From positions 1 to 43,967 of the forward strand of contig SLOL01000049.1 in the NCBI GenBank assembly GCA_007132495.1: DNA of 43,967 nucleotides. Direction: 5' to 3'. Below the pieces are notes generated by a model. The model was not told the origin of the DNA and searched no databases. It saw only the letters and a list, made by a program, of their open reading frames with translations. A program made the translations under genes and the position numbers. Below, in pieces: positions 25,946 through 34,872 of the stretch. Numbering within the stretch: the first letter of the stretch is position 1; each line of letters starts with the position of its first letter. Origin of the DNA: Balneolales bacterium (GTDB taxonomy: Bacteria > Bacteroidota > Rhodothermia > Balneolales > Natronogracilivirgulaceae).

Positions 25946-27142
25946 TTGGTGAAGCGATACTTTTTTAAAAAAAATGAACGGGGGTATTCAGAAGCGGCAT
26001 TTCGCTTTATGCGACAGACGGTCACCAGAACGGTCCGGTTTCTGGCGGATCCGCGGATGATCAATGTGCAAAATATGCCACTTACCGGACCCTGTTTCAT
26101 CTATGCCAATCACTCCTCCAACCTTGACCCCTTCCTGATCAATCAGGAAATGACCCGCGAGCCCACCGCGGGAGTCATGACCCGCTATCAGTTTTTCAAT
26201 ACCCTGCCACGGATATTCATGGGCAGCATAGGCGTCATCCCCACCAGCAAATATGTACCGGAACCGGGTGTTATCCGGAGTGTCATGCACATGATTGATC
26301 AACGACGGATGATTGTGATCTTTCCGGAAGGGGGCCGGCGTTGGGATGGTCGCCCAAAACCTTTGATTGAAGCCACCTTAAAGCTGTTCTGGAAAATGCG
26401 GATACCGGTTCATGCCGTTCAAATTCATGGATCCTACCTCGCCTGGCCCCGATGGGCCGACCGGCCCCGGCGAAACAGTATGGCGCTGCACTGGATGGAT
26501 CCGCTCAATCCCGGCGATTTCCCGGACTACGATACCTTCACAAAAAGATGCCGGGAATTAATAGATTTTGACGAGAACGACCCACCGGCCGACACCCTGC
26601 CCGCCTCGGCCTGGAAACCTGCCCTGGGGATACAGCGCATTATCTACCGCTGCCCATTAACCGGAATACCGGAGGCCGTATACACTCCCGATGGCCATAC
26701 CGTCAAAAGCAGGGCCACCGATGATTTTCACTATCGAATGGACAAAAACTCCCGGTTATGGAATAATGAAGGAGAGTCCAACAAAGTCGTCGAATTATTT
26801 GACCGGATCAATGAAATGCCCCTTCATATTGATAAAAAGCAAATTATCATACCTGACACCCCTTGTAAACTGTATCATATCGACCGGAATTATGTACTTC
26901 ACTACCTGGGCCGTGCTTTTATCCGGATGGAAACCGGTCGGGTCGCGATCCGGAATGGAAGCAATCGCTACGATCTGCCCCTTGACGAAATACACTACAT
27001 CTCTATTGAAAAAAATCACAAACTTATCCTCACCACACTCCGGACATCATATATGGTCGACCTGGGCAAAAAGAGCGTGTTGCAGTGGCAAATATATATC
27101 CGGCGGCTGCAACGCAACGAAAAATCCGTAACCTCACTGTAG
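25946..27142 (+). CDS. PlsC-type acyltransferase with a C-terminal PH-like domain
   Basis: The first 220 residues are a 1-acyl-glycerol-3-phosphate acyltransferase domain: the catalytic HX4D motif is NHSSNLDPF (His56, Asp61), and the phosphate-binding motif is FPEGGRRWDGRP near 126. The remaining 180 residues are unusual for the family. The last 85 (about 305-390) alternate strands and end in a helix (NRYDLPLDEIHYISIEKN, then WQIYIRRLQ), resembling a bacterial PH/GRAM-type domain. The start is TTG 25946 or GTG 25949. Its stop abuts the ATG of the GltS-like gene with no gap. The acyl acceptor is not known. Confidence 0.85.
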   Translation: MVKRYFFKKNERGYSEAAFRFMRQTVTRTVRFLADPRMINVQNMPLTGPCFIYANHSSNLDPFLINQEMTREPTAGVMTRYQFFNTLPRIFMGSIGVIPTSKYVPEPGVIRSVMHMIDQRRMIVIFPEGGRRWDGRPKPLIEATLKLFWKMRIPVHAVQIHGSYLAWPRWADRPRRNSMALHWMDPLNPGDFPDYDTFTKRCRELIDFDENDPPADTLPASAWKPALGIQRIIYRCPLTGIPEAVYTPDGHTVKSRATDDFHYRMDKNSRLWNNEGESNKVVELFDRINEMPLHIDKKQIIIPDTPCKLYHIDRNYVLHYLGRAFIRMETGRVAIRNGSNRYDLPLDEIHYISIEKNHKLILTTLRTSYMVDLGKKSVLQWQIYIRRLQRNEKSVTSL

Positions 27143-28657
27143 ATGAGCTCATGGAATCTGAATATTGCTGTCGGCGACTTCTTTCTTGACTTCGCCTGGA
27201 TCGGTCTGTTGCTGTACACCGCCACACTGCTGCGAACCCATCTGCCTTTCTTTCAAAAACATCTTCTCCCGGCAAATCTCATTGCGGGGGGCATCGGCCT
27301 GCTGATTGGCATGAACGGCCTCGGACTGATCGGACTTACCACCGACCGGCTTGGTGCCTATGTTTACCATCTGCTTGCCCTGCTGTTCATTGCCCTCGCC
27401 CTGCGCACTCCTCAAAGTAAACTGGGTTTAAGCTCTGTAAAAACCGGCATGGCTTTCATTATCACCTATCTGGTGCAAGCCTTGGTGGGACTGGCCATCG
27501 CATTTTCATTGATATACACCATCATGCCGAATCTGTTTGCCGGCATAGGCCTGCTCCCTCCCCTGGCGTTCGGCATGAATCCGGGTGTAGCCTACACGTT
27601 CGGTCAAAACTGGGAGCAGTTCGGTTTTGAATCAGGTGGAGTTGTGGGCCTCACCTTCGCCGCAGCGGGTTTTCTGGTCGCTTATACTGTGGGAATCGCA
27701 CTGGTGAAACGCGGCATCAAAAAAGGAGAGGCCGCCTACCTGGACCGGACATTCGGCTACACCTGTGATCGGAACTGCGGATCGGGTCCGGATCCATCAT
27801 CCGACTCCGTACAGAATTCCAGGTCCACAACCGTACCGGGATCCGGATCCGACACTGAAAAGGATTACCGGACAGATTCCACCACGGCATCCAAACCGGA
27901 TGCCCGGCCCTCTGAAGCACGTGCTTTCGGCCTTACAGCCGGACGAATCACGACATCTCCTGAGATTATCGAATCGCTGAGTCTGCATGTCGGTTTGGTC
28001 GGTCTCATTTATATTCTGACCTATGGTATCCTTGCGTTGCTGGAACTGGGATTGGTTGCCATCAATGCCGAACATGAAATCCAGACCCTCTGGTCGTTCC
28101 ACTTTATTGCTGCGGCAATTATCGCGCTCTTTTTCCGCAAAGGAATGGACGGCATGGAAGCTTCCGGCGTAATCGATGATACGACCATGACCCGTCTTTC
28201 CAACTATTTTATGGATTTCATGATCGTGGCTTCGGTTGCCGCCATCAGCATAACGGTGGTCCTGGCCTACTGGTTACCCCTGTTGCTCATTTCCGTGTCG
28301 GTAGCCATTACCACCTGGTGGACCGTACACTCGCTGATGCATTCGGCCTTCAAAAAATACCGGCTGGAGCGATTCGCTTCTGTTTTCGGCAACATGACAG
28401 GCACTATCCAGTCGGGTCTTTTACTGCTCAGAATTCTGGACTCCGGCATGAAATCACCGGCCAGCTACAATCTGGTTTATGGATCAGGATTCGCACTGAT
28501 CCTGGGCTTTCCGGTCCTGGTGTTGGTCAATGTGCCGGTGCACTACTTTGATGACCCCAATCTGGGTTACTTTGTGATCATGATCGCCATGCTGATCTAT
28601 CTGTTAATGCTACTCGCAGGATGGAAGTACCTGGTGAACGCAGGATCCCGCTCATGA
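27143..28657 (+). CDS. GltS-like sodium:glutamate symporter family carrier
   Basis: This 504-residue inner-membrane protein has about ten to twelve membrane segments in two halves. FAGIGLLPPLAFGMNPGVAYTFGQNWE in the first half matches the GltS pore region, and the second half (about 270-500) repeats the arrangement with FHFIAAAIIALFFRKG and later helices. Between the halves, residues 205-262 form a low-complexity Ser/Thr/Pro/Asp/Arg loop containing CDRNC and no hydrophobic stretch, presumably cytoplasmic. GltS itself lacks such a long loop. The substrate need not be glutamate. The gene abuts the acyltransferase stop and ends before a convergent ROK gene. Confidence 0.8.
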   Translation: MSSWNLNIAVGDFFLDFAWIGLLLYTATLLRTHLPFFQKHLLPANLIAGGIGLLIGMNGLGLIGLTTDRLGAYVYHLLALLFIALALRTPQSKLGLSSVKTGMAFIITYLVQALVGLAIAFSLIYTIMPNLFAGIGLLPPLAFGMNPGVAYTFGQNWEQFGFESGGVVGLTFAAAGFLVAYTVGIALVKRGIKKGEAAYLDRTFGYTCDRNCGSGPDPSSDSVQNSRSTTVPGSGSDTEKDYRTDSTTASKPDARPSEARAFGLTAGRITTSPEIIESLSLHVGLVGLIYILTYGILALLELGLVAINAEHEIQTLWSFHFIAAAIIALFFRKGMDGMEASGVIDDTTMTRLSNYFMDFMIVASVAAISITVVLAYWLPLLLISVSVAITTWWTVHSLMHSAFKKYRLERFASVFGNMTGTIQSGLLLLRILDSGMKSPASYNLVYGSGFALILGFPVLVLVNVPVHYFDDPNLGYFVIMIAMLIYLLMLLAGWKYLVNAGSRS

Positions 28658-28730
28658 CAGACCGTTTTCGATGTAATATCATCATGTCTTCAGCATAACA
28701 TCTCAAGCGTATTTGCAGTAGTCGACTTGA

Positions 28731-29603
28731 TCATACCTTCTGGGCATCAAAAGTGAGTGCTGCCGATCCAAGTATTTCAATATCGGGCTCTTCACTAACT
28801 TCAATGCGCAGTTTCTCAATGACATTCAGATAGGGGAATGTGCGCATGGCTTTCCACATATGGGATTCGAAAAAGGGATAAAACCGGGTGATATCCCCCC
28901 CAATAATGATCAGTTCAGGATCAACGCTGAAGAGAATGGTTTTTATCGCCTGGCCAAAATCCAGACCAAACTGTTCGAGAATAGCCAGTGCAATTTTGTC
29001 GTCTTTCCGTGCTCTTTCATACAGTTTCTTTGCTTTCAGGCCGTATTTGATTTCAAAATAGCCTGTTGTGCAATAGTATTCATAAGTATGATCCTTGTAG
29101 GGTATAGAACCGAACTCCCCGGCACCGCAGTTCTCTCCCGAGTAAAGTTTATCATCAATAATTATACCCATCCCCATACCGGAACCACAGACAATACCGA
29201 CCATATTCCGTGACTTGCGGCCTTTTCCGAAATACTTTTCGCCAATTGCAAAGCAGTTGGCATCATTATTCACATGGACCCTTACATTAAAGTTTCTTGA
29301 AAGGATGTCCCCAAGATGTACGACGTTCCAGGACGGAATATTCTCCGGACTGTAGACAATGCCATGGTTAACATCTACAATACTGGGCACTCCAATTCCA
29401 ATACCGGCCACCTCATCATTGATGACACTATCGATAGCCCTGATGACATGACCTATTATGACCTCTTCAGATTCCCGGTTGTCAATTTCGTAAGTACGGC
29501 TCTCTTCGATCCTGTAATTTTTGACACGGCCGGCCTTCAGCTGTTTTCCCTCAAGAAAAACACCGATGACCGACTGATCTGCAATGGACAAATCATGCAG
29601 CAT
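28731..29603 (-). CDS. ROK-family protein with a degenerate phosphate-binding motif
   Basis: This 290-residue paralogue of the ROK kinase encoded just upstream keeps the catalytic Asp114 (VNNDANCFAIGE), the GIGVPSIVD and CGAGEFGSIPY segments and the IIGGDI adenosine loop. The N-terminal DXGGT phosphate motif is gone: the equivalent is IADQSVIGVFLEGKQLKAG. Normal ATP-dependent kinase activity is therefore doubtful. It has no DNA-binding domain, so it is not a NagC-like repressor. ATG 29603 is chosen for its strong upstream GGAGG (about 10 bases away); a TTG at 29675 is the longer alternative. It ends convergent with the GltS-like gene. Confidence 0.88.
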   Translation of the reverse strand: MLHDLSIADQSVIGVFLEGKQLKAGRVKNYRIEESRTYEIDNRESEEVIIGHVIRAIDSVINDEVAGIGIGVPSIVDVNHGIVYSPENIPSWNVVHLGDILSRNFNVRVHVNNDANCFAIGEKYFGKGRKSRNMVGIVCGSGMGMGIIIDDKLYSGENCGAGEFGSIPYKDHTYEYYCTTGYFEIKYGLKAKKLYERARKDDKIALAILEQFGLDFGQAIKTILFSVDPELIIIGGDITRFYPFFESHMWKAMRTFPYLNVIEKLRIEVSEEPDIEILGSAALTFDAQKV

Positions 29604-29725
29604 TTGCGGGTTTCCTCCATATAAGTTGTGGTGTTGGGTCTGACGCCATTTCAATCGCTTCCATTGGGATATCAATACCGGAAGAATGATTCATATGTTA
29701 TGGATCATACGGTACTGATGATACC

Positions 29726-30601
29726 TCAATCAGGTACGGAATCCGGTTGTGCCATGGCATCAAAACAGAGTGCGGCAGCACCCAGGATAGCGACATTGTC
29801 CAGTTTGGAAGGCATAATCCGGATCCTTTCAGCGGCTTTTCCATACGGGAAAGTAGCAACCTCTCTGAGCATTGCCGCTTCATAAAGATCAAAGGCTTTG
29901 GAGACCCCGCCGCCTATGATGATTGCAGCCGGATCCAGGCACGCCATGATGGTTTTTACGGTTACACCAAGATGTCGCCCATAGGCTTCAAACGCCTTCA
30001 TCGCCACCGGATCCGCTTTTACAGCCCGTTCGGTCATCGTTTTGGCATTACCATCGTATTCGGCAGAAAAGAAATTGCCGCTGCAGTAATATTCACAGTC
30101 ATGATCCAGATAGGGTATGATTCCGAATTCACCGGCTCCGCAATTCTGATCGGGCAGCAGTCTGCCGTCCTTGATGATTCCGGCACCCAACCCCGTTCCG
30201 GTGATCAATCCGACAAAATCGTCATAGTTCATACCACTGCCGAAATGCCGCTCGCCGGCGGCAAAGCAATTGGCGTCATTGTTGATATAGACCGATTTGT
30301 GAAGTTGGTCTTCCAGTTGATCTTTCAGATGCACCTCTTTCCAACAGGGTATATTTTCGACGTCGTATACGATTCCCTTCTTAACATCAACGACACTTGG
30401 GACCCCGATTCCTATTCCCGTAATGCCGGTGGACCATACACCCCGGATGGATTCAGCAATGACCCCGACCACCTCATCCGGATTATCGGTTTTCGGAACC
30501 GTCCTGGTTGTGCTGTCGATAATAACGCCATTGCTAACCAATGCGGATCGGATATTTGTGCCTCCAAGGTCTACCCCAATAACAGCTTCATTCTTCTTCA
30601 T
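29726..30601 (-). CDS. ROK-family sugar kinase
   Basis: This 291-residue cytosolic kinase has the intact phosphate motif GVDLGGTNIRSAL (9-21), GIGVPSVVD, the catalytic Asp109 in INNDANCFAAGE, and the adenosine loop IIGGGVS. The CGAGEFGIIPY segment is followed by EYYCSGNFF where canonical ROK enzymes have a CXCGXXGCXE zinc motif, so this is a variant branch. With the GH2 exo-glucosaminidase 101 bp upstream, glucosamine or glucose is a likely substrate. It encodes no helix-turn-helix. The second ROK gene follows 122 bp downstream. Confidence 0.94.
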   Translation of the reverse strand: MKKNEAVIGVDLGGTNIRSALVSNGVIIDSTTRTVPKTDNPDEVVGVIAESIRGVWSTGITGIGIGVPSVVDVKKGIVYDVENIPCWKEVHLKDQLEDQLHKSVYINNDANCFAAGERHFGSGMNYDDFVGLITGTGLGAGIIKDGRLLPDQNCGAGEFGIIPYLDHDCEYYCSGNFFSAEYDGNAKTMTERAVKADPVAMKAFEAYGRHLGVTVKTIMACLDPAAIIIGGGVSKAFDLYEAAMLREVATFPYGKAAERIRIMPSKLDNVAILGAAALCFDAMAQPDSVPD

Positions 30602-30702
30602 GACAGATAATTATGGTAGTGAATTAAGACCCTGCCGCAGATTCCGGCAACCCGGTATCCGCAGCAAGGTTGAGGTCAACATGATGCTCCGTTAACGGCT
30701 TT

Positions 30703-33366
30703 CTATTCAATATTCCAGCCCTGCAGGGTAACATCGATCTGCGATGCGTCAACATCCCCGGCCGGAATCCGGGCTGTAATGATACGGCTTTCTCCGGGAA
30801 GCAGCGATATATAGTTGTCATTCCGGAAGACCGGAAGCACCGGTTCACCGTCTGCCGATTCACGGACCTGCAGATCGATAAAAAAGGCAAGCAACTCTGT
30901 CGAATTACTGATTTCAGCGGTTATTATGATATCCTCACCGGATTGTTCGATACCATAGGAGAAGTCGACTTCTGTCATCGGCATATCGTGCAATCCCGTC
31001 AGATCGGCGTGCTGCTTGTTGGGCGTCCAGTACCAGGTGGTATTCTCGAAATCCGGGATATCATCTACCGTAGAGAGCCAGTAGAAGTTATTTTCGATCT
31101 CCTCGCCGTTGCTGCCAATCAGACGCAAATCAAGGAAATATGTCGTGGTCAAGCCTTCCACTTTCGGCCATTCCATAACCATATCTGAGCTGTTGGCCGC
31201 AATATCCAGAGTTCTTTCGTCCTCATACAACACATTGGATTGGATATCCAGCACTTTGGCGTGCAGTGTCAGGTCTTCCTGGTCCGTAAAGAAGTCATTA
31301 TTGACATAAATGTTCTTGTCACCATAGTTGTAGACAGGCGTAAGCGGAGCTGCGGCCTTTTTGGTTGCGTAAAACGCACCGGTCGGCATCAGGTAGTAGT
31401 CGAACAGCTGCCAGTAGAATGCCGGCCAGGCCGTATTGTACATCCACTGAACCACCCCCGTGCTGTGGAACTTGTTCACTGCGAACGCCTCGAACATGGG
31501 TCGCATCGCCTCGTAATTGGAGATCTGGTTCTTGAATAAAAAGTCTTCCACATTATCGGATTCTCCATAGCGGGAATGGAATGCATCCAGGAAACGGTCC
31601 AGATTCTCAAACTGATTCCGACCGCTGTGATAGAGCCAGACTTCATCGATAGGCCAGCGGTTTTCTTCCGGAATCATCCGTTCGATACTGGGCATGGGAG
31701 GGATCTGCGGTCCCGGACCCGTTTCGGTGTTGAATCCAAACGCTCCGCCATATTGTTCATCTATATACCAATACACCGGCGGAACCCAGTCGTAAGGACC
31801 TTCCATCTTTACACCGGTCGGACCGCGCACTTCACTCACACGCGGATCGCTGTCGCCCATCAGCATGGCACCCCCGCAATAACTAAGTATCGGCCGGGTT
31901 GTGTCAGCGATGGCCATCCGCTCATCAAGCATTCTTTCGAGACTGGGCCGCGGCAGCTTGTCACTGCCATAGGTCCAAATAGCCACACTCGGATGATGAC
32001 GGTGCCACAGAACCTGGTCACGATAATTGTTTGCATGCAGGGTTTTCTCCTCTTCACCCCGGATGGTCACATATTCATCATGGGGAATTCCGGTATAACT
32101 CTCCCATTCCCAATGGGCGGTCCAGCCGAGCATGAGCAGCAGGCCATACTCATCTGCTTTATCCATGATGGTCCTGTTTCTGCCCCAAAAACTCTCCAGC
32201 CGGATTGAGTTGAGGTTCAAGTGTTTGGCGTACTCCATCTGGGCGGCAACCTTTTGATCGGTATCTCCCAGAAAGATATCATCAACCCATCCGGCACTTT
32301 TTATCAACACTTTCTTGCCGTTGACCATAAATCCGCGATGTTCAGCCTCATTCCAGAAATCATCAATTTCGCGAATGCCGAAGCGAAAATGGTCCGAGTC
32401 ACTGCTGAGGTCATCGACAAAGACCTCCAGCGAAAGGTCATACAAGTATTGTTCGCCGAGGTTGTTGGGCCACCACAGTCGCGGGTTTCTCATGGCGAGT
32501 TCTTCATAATCAGAAGGCCTAAAAAAGACCTCACGCATTTCACCCGGTTCAAGTGTTACCTCTTTGCTCAATGAGATGTCATCAAATTCTGCAAAAGCCG
32601 TGGCATTCTGTGATTCCAAAGTATGGTTGGTCAAGCGCGTTGCTATAGTAAGCTCGGCATATTCAAGCGTCTCGGTATCCACATCGGATACAACATTGGA
32701 ATGGCGCATGGATACCGGACCGGTGCGTCCCAGATGTACCTCTCTCCAGATACCCATACTGCGGTCGGGAGGTGTGGGATTCCAGTCGACAAATCCTTTG
32801 CTGATATCCTGGCCGAATACGGGCGGAATGATTTCGACGGCCAGATAGTTTTCGCCGGACCGTATCAGGTCGGTGACATCAAAATGCCATACTCCATAAG
32901 AGCCCTGTACCGAATCCTGCCCGGCAACAAGCTCTCCGTTCAACCAGATGTTGGCCCTGAAATTAATGCCGTCAAAAGTGAGCTGGAAATATTCGTTATC
33001 GTAGACTTCGCCAACTTCAATAATTTTGCGATACCACCAGGGTACCTCGTAAGGTTCCGTATCCATCTCTTCCAGGACAAATGCATCGAAAATATCGGGA
33101 AAGTAGCCGTTTTGCCGAAGGCCGTGCATCACGGTGGCCGGAACTTCAATGGGATAGCCCAAATCCGCCTCGAAATCGGAAGTTGATATGACATCACCGG
33201 TCTGAGTGATTTCATCCGAAGAAAAAAGCCTCCAATCATCGACAAGTTGGGTCGTCTGGTCGGGAGTCTCTGTCACCCTCCCATCAACAACCTCCGGCTG
33301 ATCGCATGCTGTTACCGAAAACAGCACCAGTAGACAAAGAATAGCAGCAACTGAAATGTTATTCAT
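30703..33366 (-). CDS. GH2 lipoprotein, exo-beta-D-glucosaminidase-like
   Basis: This 887-residue exported lipoprotein has a signal with lipobox (SVTAC, Cys21). In order it has a GH2 sugar-binding jelly roll (about 40-220), immunoglobulin-like domain (about 225-335), TIM barrel (about 340-640) and C-terminal beta domains. The barrel carries the exo-beta-D-glucosaminidase (CsxA-type) signatures: HHPSVAIWTYGSDKLP with the acid/base Asp469 (GSD rather than the GNE of most GH2), and FGFNTETGPGPQIP with nucleophile Glu548. It should release glucosamine from the non-reducing end of chitosan oligomers; beta-mannosidase is the main alternative. A LacI-type operator overlaps its promoter. Confidence 0.86.
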   Translation of the reverse strand: MNNISVAAILCLLVLFSVTACDQPEVVDGRVTETPDQTTQLVDDWRLFSSDEITQTGDVISTSDFEADLGYPIEVPATVMHGLRQNGYFPDIFDAFVLEEMDTEPYEVPWWYRKIIEVGEVYDNEYFQLTFDGINFRANIWLNGELVAGQDSVQGSYGVWHFDVTDLIRSGENYLAVEIIPPVFGQDISKGFVDWNPTPPDRSMGIWREVHLGRTGPVSMRHSNVVSDVDTETLEYAELTIATRLTNHTLESQNATAFAEFDDISLSKEVTLEPGEMREVFFRPSDYEELAMRNPRLWWPNNLGEQYLYDLSLEVFVDDLSSDSDHFRFGIREIDDFWNEAEHRGFMVNGKKVLIKSAGWVDDIFLGDTDQKVAAQMEYAKHLNLNSIRLESFWGRNRTIMDKADEYGLLLMLGWTAHWEWESYTGIPHDEYVTIRGEEEKTLHANNYRDQVLWHRHHPSVAIWTYGSDKLPRPSLERMLDERMAIADTTRPILSYCGGAMLMGDSDPRVSEVRGPTGVKMEGPYDWVPPVYWYIDEQYGGAFGFNTETGPGPQIPPMPSIERMIPEENRWPIDEVWLYHSGRNQFENLDRFLDAFHSRYGESDNVEDFLFKNQISNYEAMRPMFEAFAVNKFHSTGVVQWMYNTAWPAFYWQLFDYYLMPTGAFYATKKAAAPLTPVYNYGDKNIYVNNDFFTDQEDLTLHAKVLDIQSNVLYEDERTLDIAANSSDMVMEWPKVEGLTTTYFLDLRLIGSNGEEIENNFYWLSTVDDIPDFENTTWYWTPNKQHADLTGLHDMPMTEVDFSYGIEQSGEDIIITAEISNSTELLAFFIDLQVRESADGEPVLPVFRNDNYISLLPGESRIITARIPAGDVDASQIDVTLQGWNIE

Positions 33367-33510
33367 CGGTTTAAAGAGTTTTGATTCATAAGATCAGAAA
33401 GAGCATTCATACACGTAATCATGCATCGGTATGCTGAAAGTTTACGCAGGGATGCTTTATGGAATAATGATTGTGATACCCTTCCTGTGCAATAACTATT
33501 AATAATAGTG

Positions 33511-33551
33511 CAACCGCTTGCATTATATTAAAACAACAACCCTAATGCAAC
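33511..33551 (-). promoter_or_regulatory. GH2 promoter with overlapping LacI-type operator
   Basis: TGCAACCGCTTGCA at 33511-33524 is a 14-base near-perfect palindrome with arms TGCAA/TTGCA and a central CG, the form of LacI/GalR-family operators. On the minus strand a TATAAT box (33524-33529) overlaps its first base, with TTGCAT (33546-33551) 16 bases upstream as a possible -35. Further TGCAA half-sites lie near 33490 and 33547. Binding there by the adjacent LacI protein would block the GH2-ROK operon. Confidence 0.62.
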
Positions 33552-33599
33552 AACAATAAGAGAATCGTCGTGTTCAGGCCATAGCAATCCGGATGCGCT

Positions 33600-34634
33600 T
33601 CACGGTTTCTCCCAGCCGTCCTTTTTGAGCGTGCTGTTTCGGATGCGGAGTTGAAGGGGTGCTATAACCAGATTGTGCTCCGAAGAGCCGTATCTGATTT
33701 CATCAAGCAAATGCCTTGCAGCTGTTGCTCCGATATCATGGCCCGGCATGTCGATGGCGGACAGTGAAGGGTGCGTATATTCATGACACGGTTCATTGCC
33801 GAATGTAATGATGGAGATATCATCGGGAATCCCAAGTTGATAGTCCCTGGCAATGCGGATCACCAGAAGGCCGGTGGATGCACTGGCTGTAAAGATGCCG
33901 TCGGGCGGATCGGAACGGCTCATCCACTTGCGCATGGCATCATGGACGTCCGTCGTGGTGAGGTCTGTCGTAAGCAAAAAGCCGGGCTGCAGTGGGATAT
34001 CATGGTCACGCAACGCTTCGCTGAATCCATCGGCCCGCTGCTGAAAGAGCTTGCTGCTAAAGGGTCCCCCGATAAAAGCCGGACGCTTGCAACCGGTTTT
34101 AACCAGGTGTGTAGCTGCCCTGTAAGCTCCTTCAAAATTGTCCACCACTACTTTGGTGCATTCAAGTCCGAAATGGACACGATCAAACAGTACGACCGGG
34201 ATATTCCGGGACTGCAAACAGGCAAGGTGGTCAACTTCGTCGGTCTCCACCGAAAGAGAGGCGATCACACCGTCAACCCGGTAGGACTGAAACATACGGG
34301 TGATTTCCTTTTCCCTCTCTAGGGTCTCATTGCTCTGTGCAATGATGAGGCGCCCCCCCCGGTCTCTGACCACCGACTCAACACCACTTGCCGCCTGGCT
34401 GAAAAAAAAACGGTTGATACCGGGGATGATAAGTCCGATCGTGCCCGTCTCCTCTTTTGAAAGACTTGAAGCGATCAGATTGATCTCATAACCCAGCTCC
34501 CTTGCTTTTTCCTGAACCCGAATACGGGTTTTTTCACTGATCCTGCTGCTGTTGTTCAATGCCCGGGAAACCGTGCTGGGCGCAACATTGAGACTACTGG
34601 CGATATCATTGATCGTAATATTCCGGCGGGACAT
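33600..34634 (-). CDS. LacI-family transcriptional regulator
   Basis: This 344-residue repressor has an N-terminal LacI helix-turn-helix (residues 5-28, ITINDIASSLNVAPSTVSRALN) and hinge helix (about 50-60), then a periplasmic-binding-like effector domain starting GTIGLIIPGINRFFFSQ. Its effector is unknown; glucosamine or its oligomers would fit the neighbours. It is the first gene of a leftward group with GH2 and the ROK genes, but the 233-bp gap between it and GH2 contains a separate promoter and operator, suggesting its target. Two TACGTA-centred sites lie in front of its own gene. Confidence 0.95.
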   Translation of the reverse strand: MSRRNITINDIASSLNVAPSTVSRALNNSSRISEKTRIRVQEKARELGYEINLIASSLSKEETGTIGLIIPGINRFFFSQAASGVESVVRDRGGRLIIAQSNETLEREKEITRMFQSYRVDGVIASLSVETDEVDHLACLQSRNIPVVLFDRVHFGLECTKVVVDNFEGAYRAATHLVKTGCKRPAFIGGPFSSKLFQQRADGFSEALRDHDIPLQPGFLLTTDLTTTDVHDAMRKWMSRSDPPDGIFTASASTGLLVIRIARDYQLGIPDDISIITFGNEPCHEYTHPSLSAIDMPGHDIGATAARHLLDEIRYGSSEHNLVIAPLQLRIRNSTLKKDGWEKP

Positions 34635-34674
34635 GGTATGGCTTATTACAGACGAATATTTGATAATCGCATAA

Positions 34675-34704
34675 GTTACGTATCATTGTTGTTTATTACG
34701 TAAT
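34675..34704. promoter_or_regulatory. Possible operator pair upstream of the LacI gene
   Basis: GTTACGTAT (34675-34683) and the perfect palindrome ATTACGTAAT (34695-34704) share TTACGTA, spaced two helical turns apart (20-21 bases). Both have a central CG, as LacI-family operators do. They differ from the site at GH2, so they may bind another regulator. They lie between the divergent LacI and deacetylase genes. Confidence 0.35.
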
Positions 34705-34820
34705 TTTTTAATGATATTTCCATGAATAACCTGGTACTAATTTCGGATCAGGCCGTATTGCCATACATTGCAATATCAGTAATTCCGAAAATACCGGCCC
34801 ATCAGAATAATAATCCTGTT

Positions 34821-34836
34821 TGCCTGGATTCAGGCA
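34821..34836. repeat. Hairpin in the deacetylase leader
   Basis: TGCCTG (34821-34826) and CAGGCA (34831-34836) form a perfect six-base inverted repeat around GATT, 36 bases upstream of the deacetylase ATG. It could hide the start region in the mRNA or bind a protein. Confidence 0.35.
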
Positions 34837-34872
34837 TGGTTCCTTCATTAAACAAAACCATATCGACTGTAT

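Noticed and set aside
28731-30601. ROK proteins as NagC/XylR-type repressors
   Set aside because: Neither has an N-terminal helix-turn-helix; both start directly at the ROK domain.
33600-34634. LacI gene as the regulator of the barrel genes
   Set aside because: No copy of the TGCAACCGCTTGCA site is seen near 39.9 kb.
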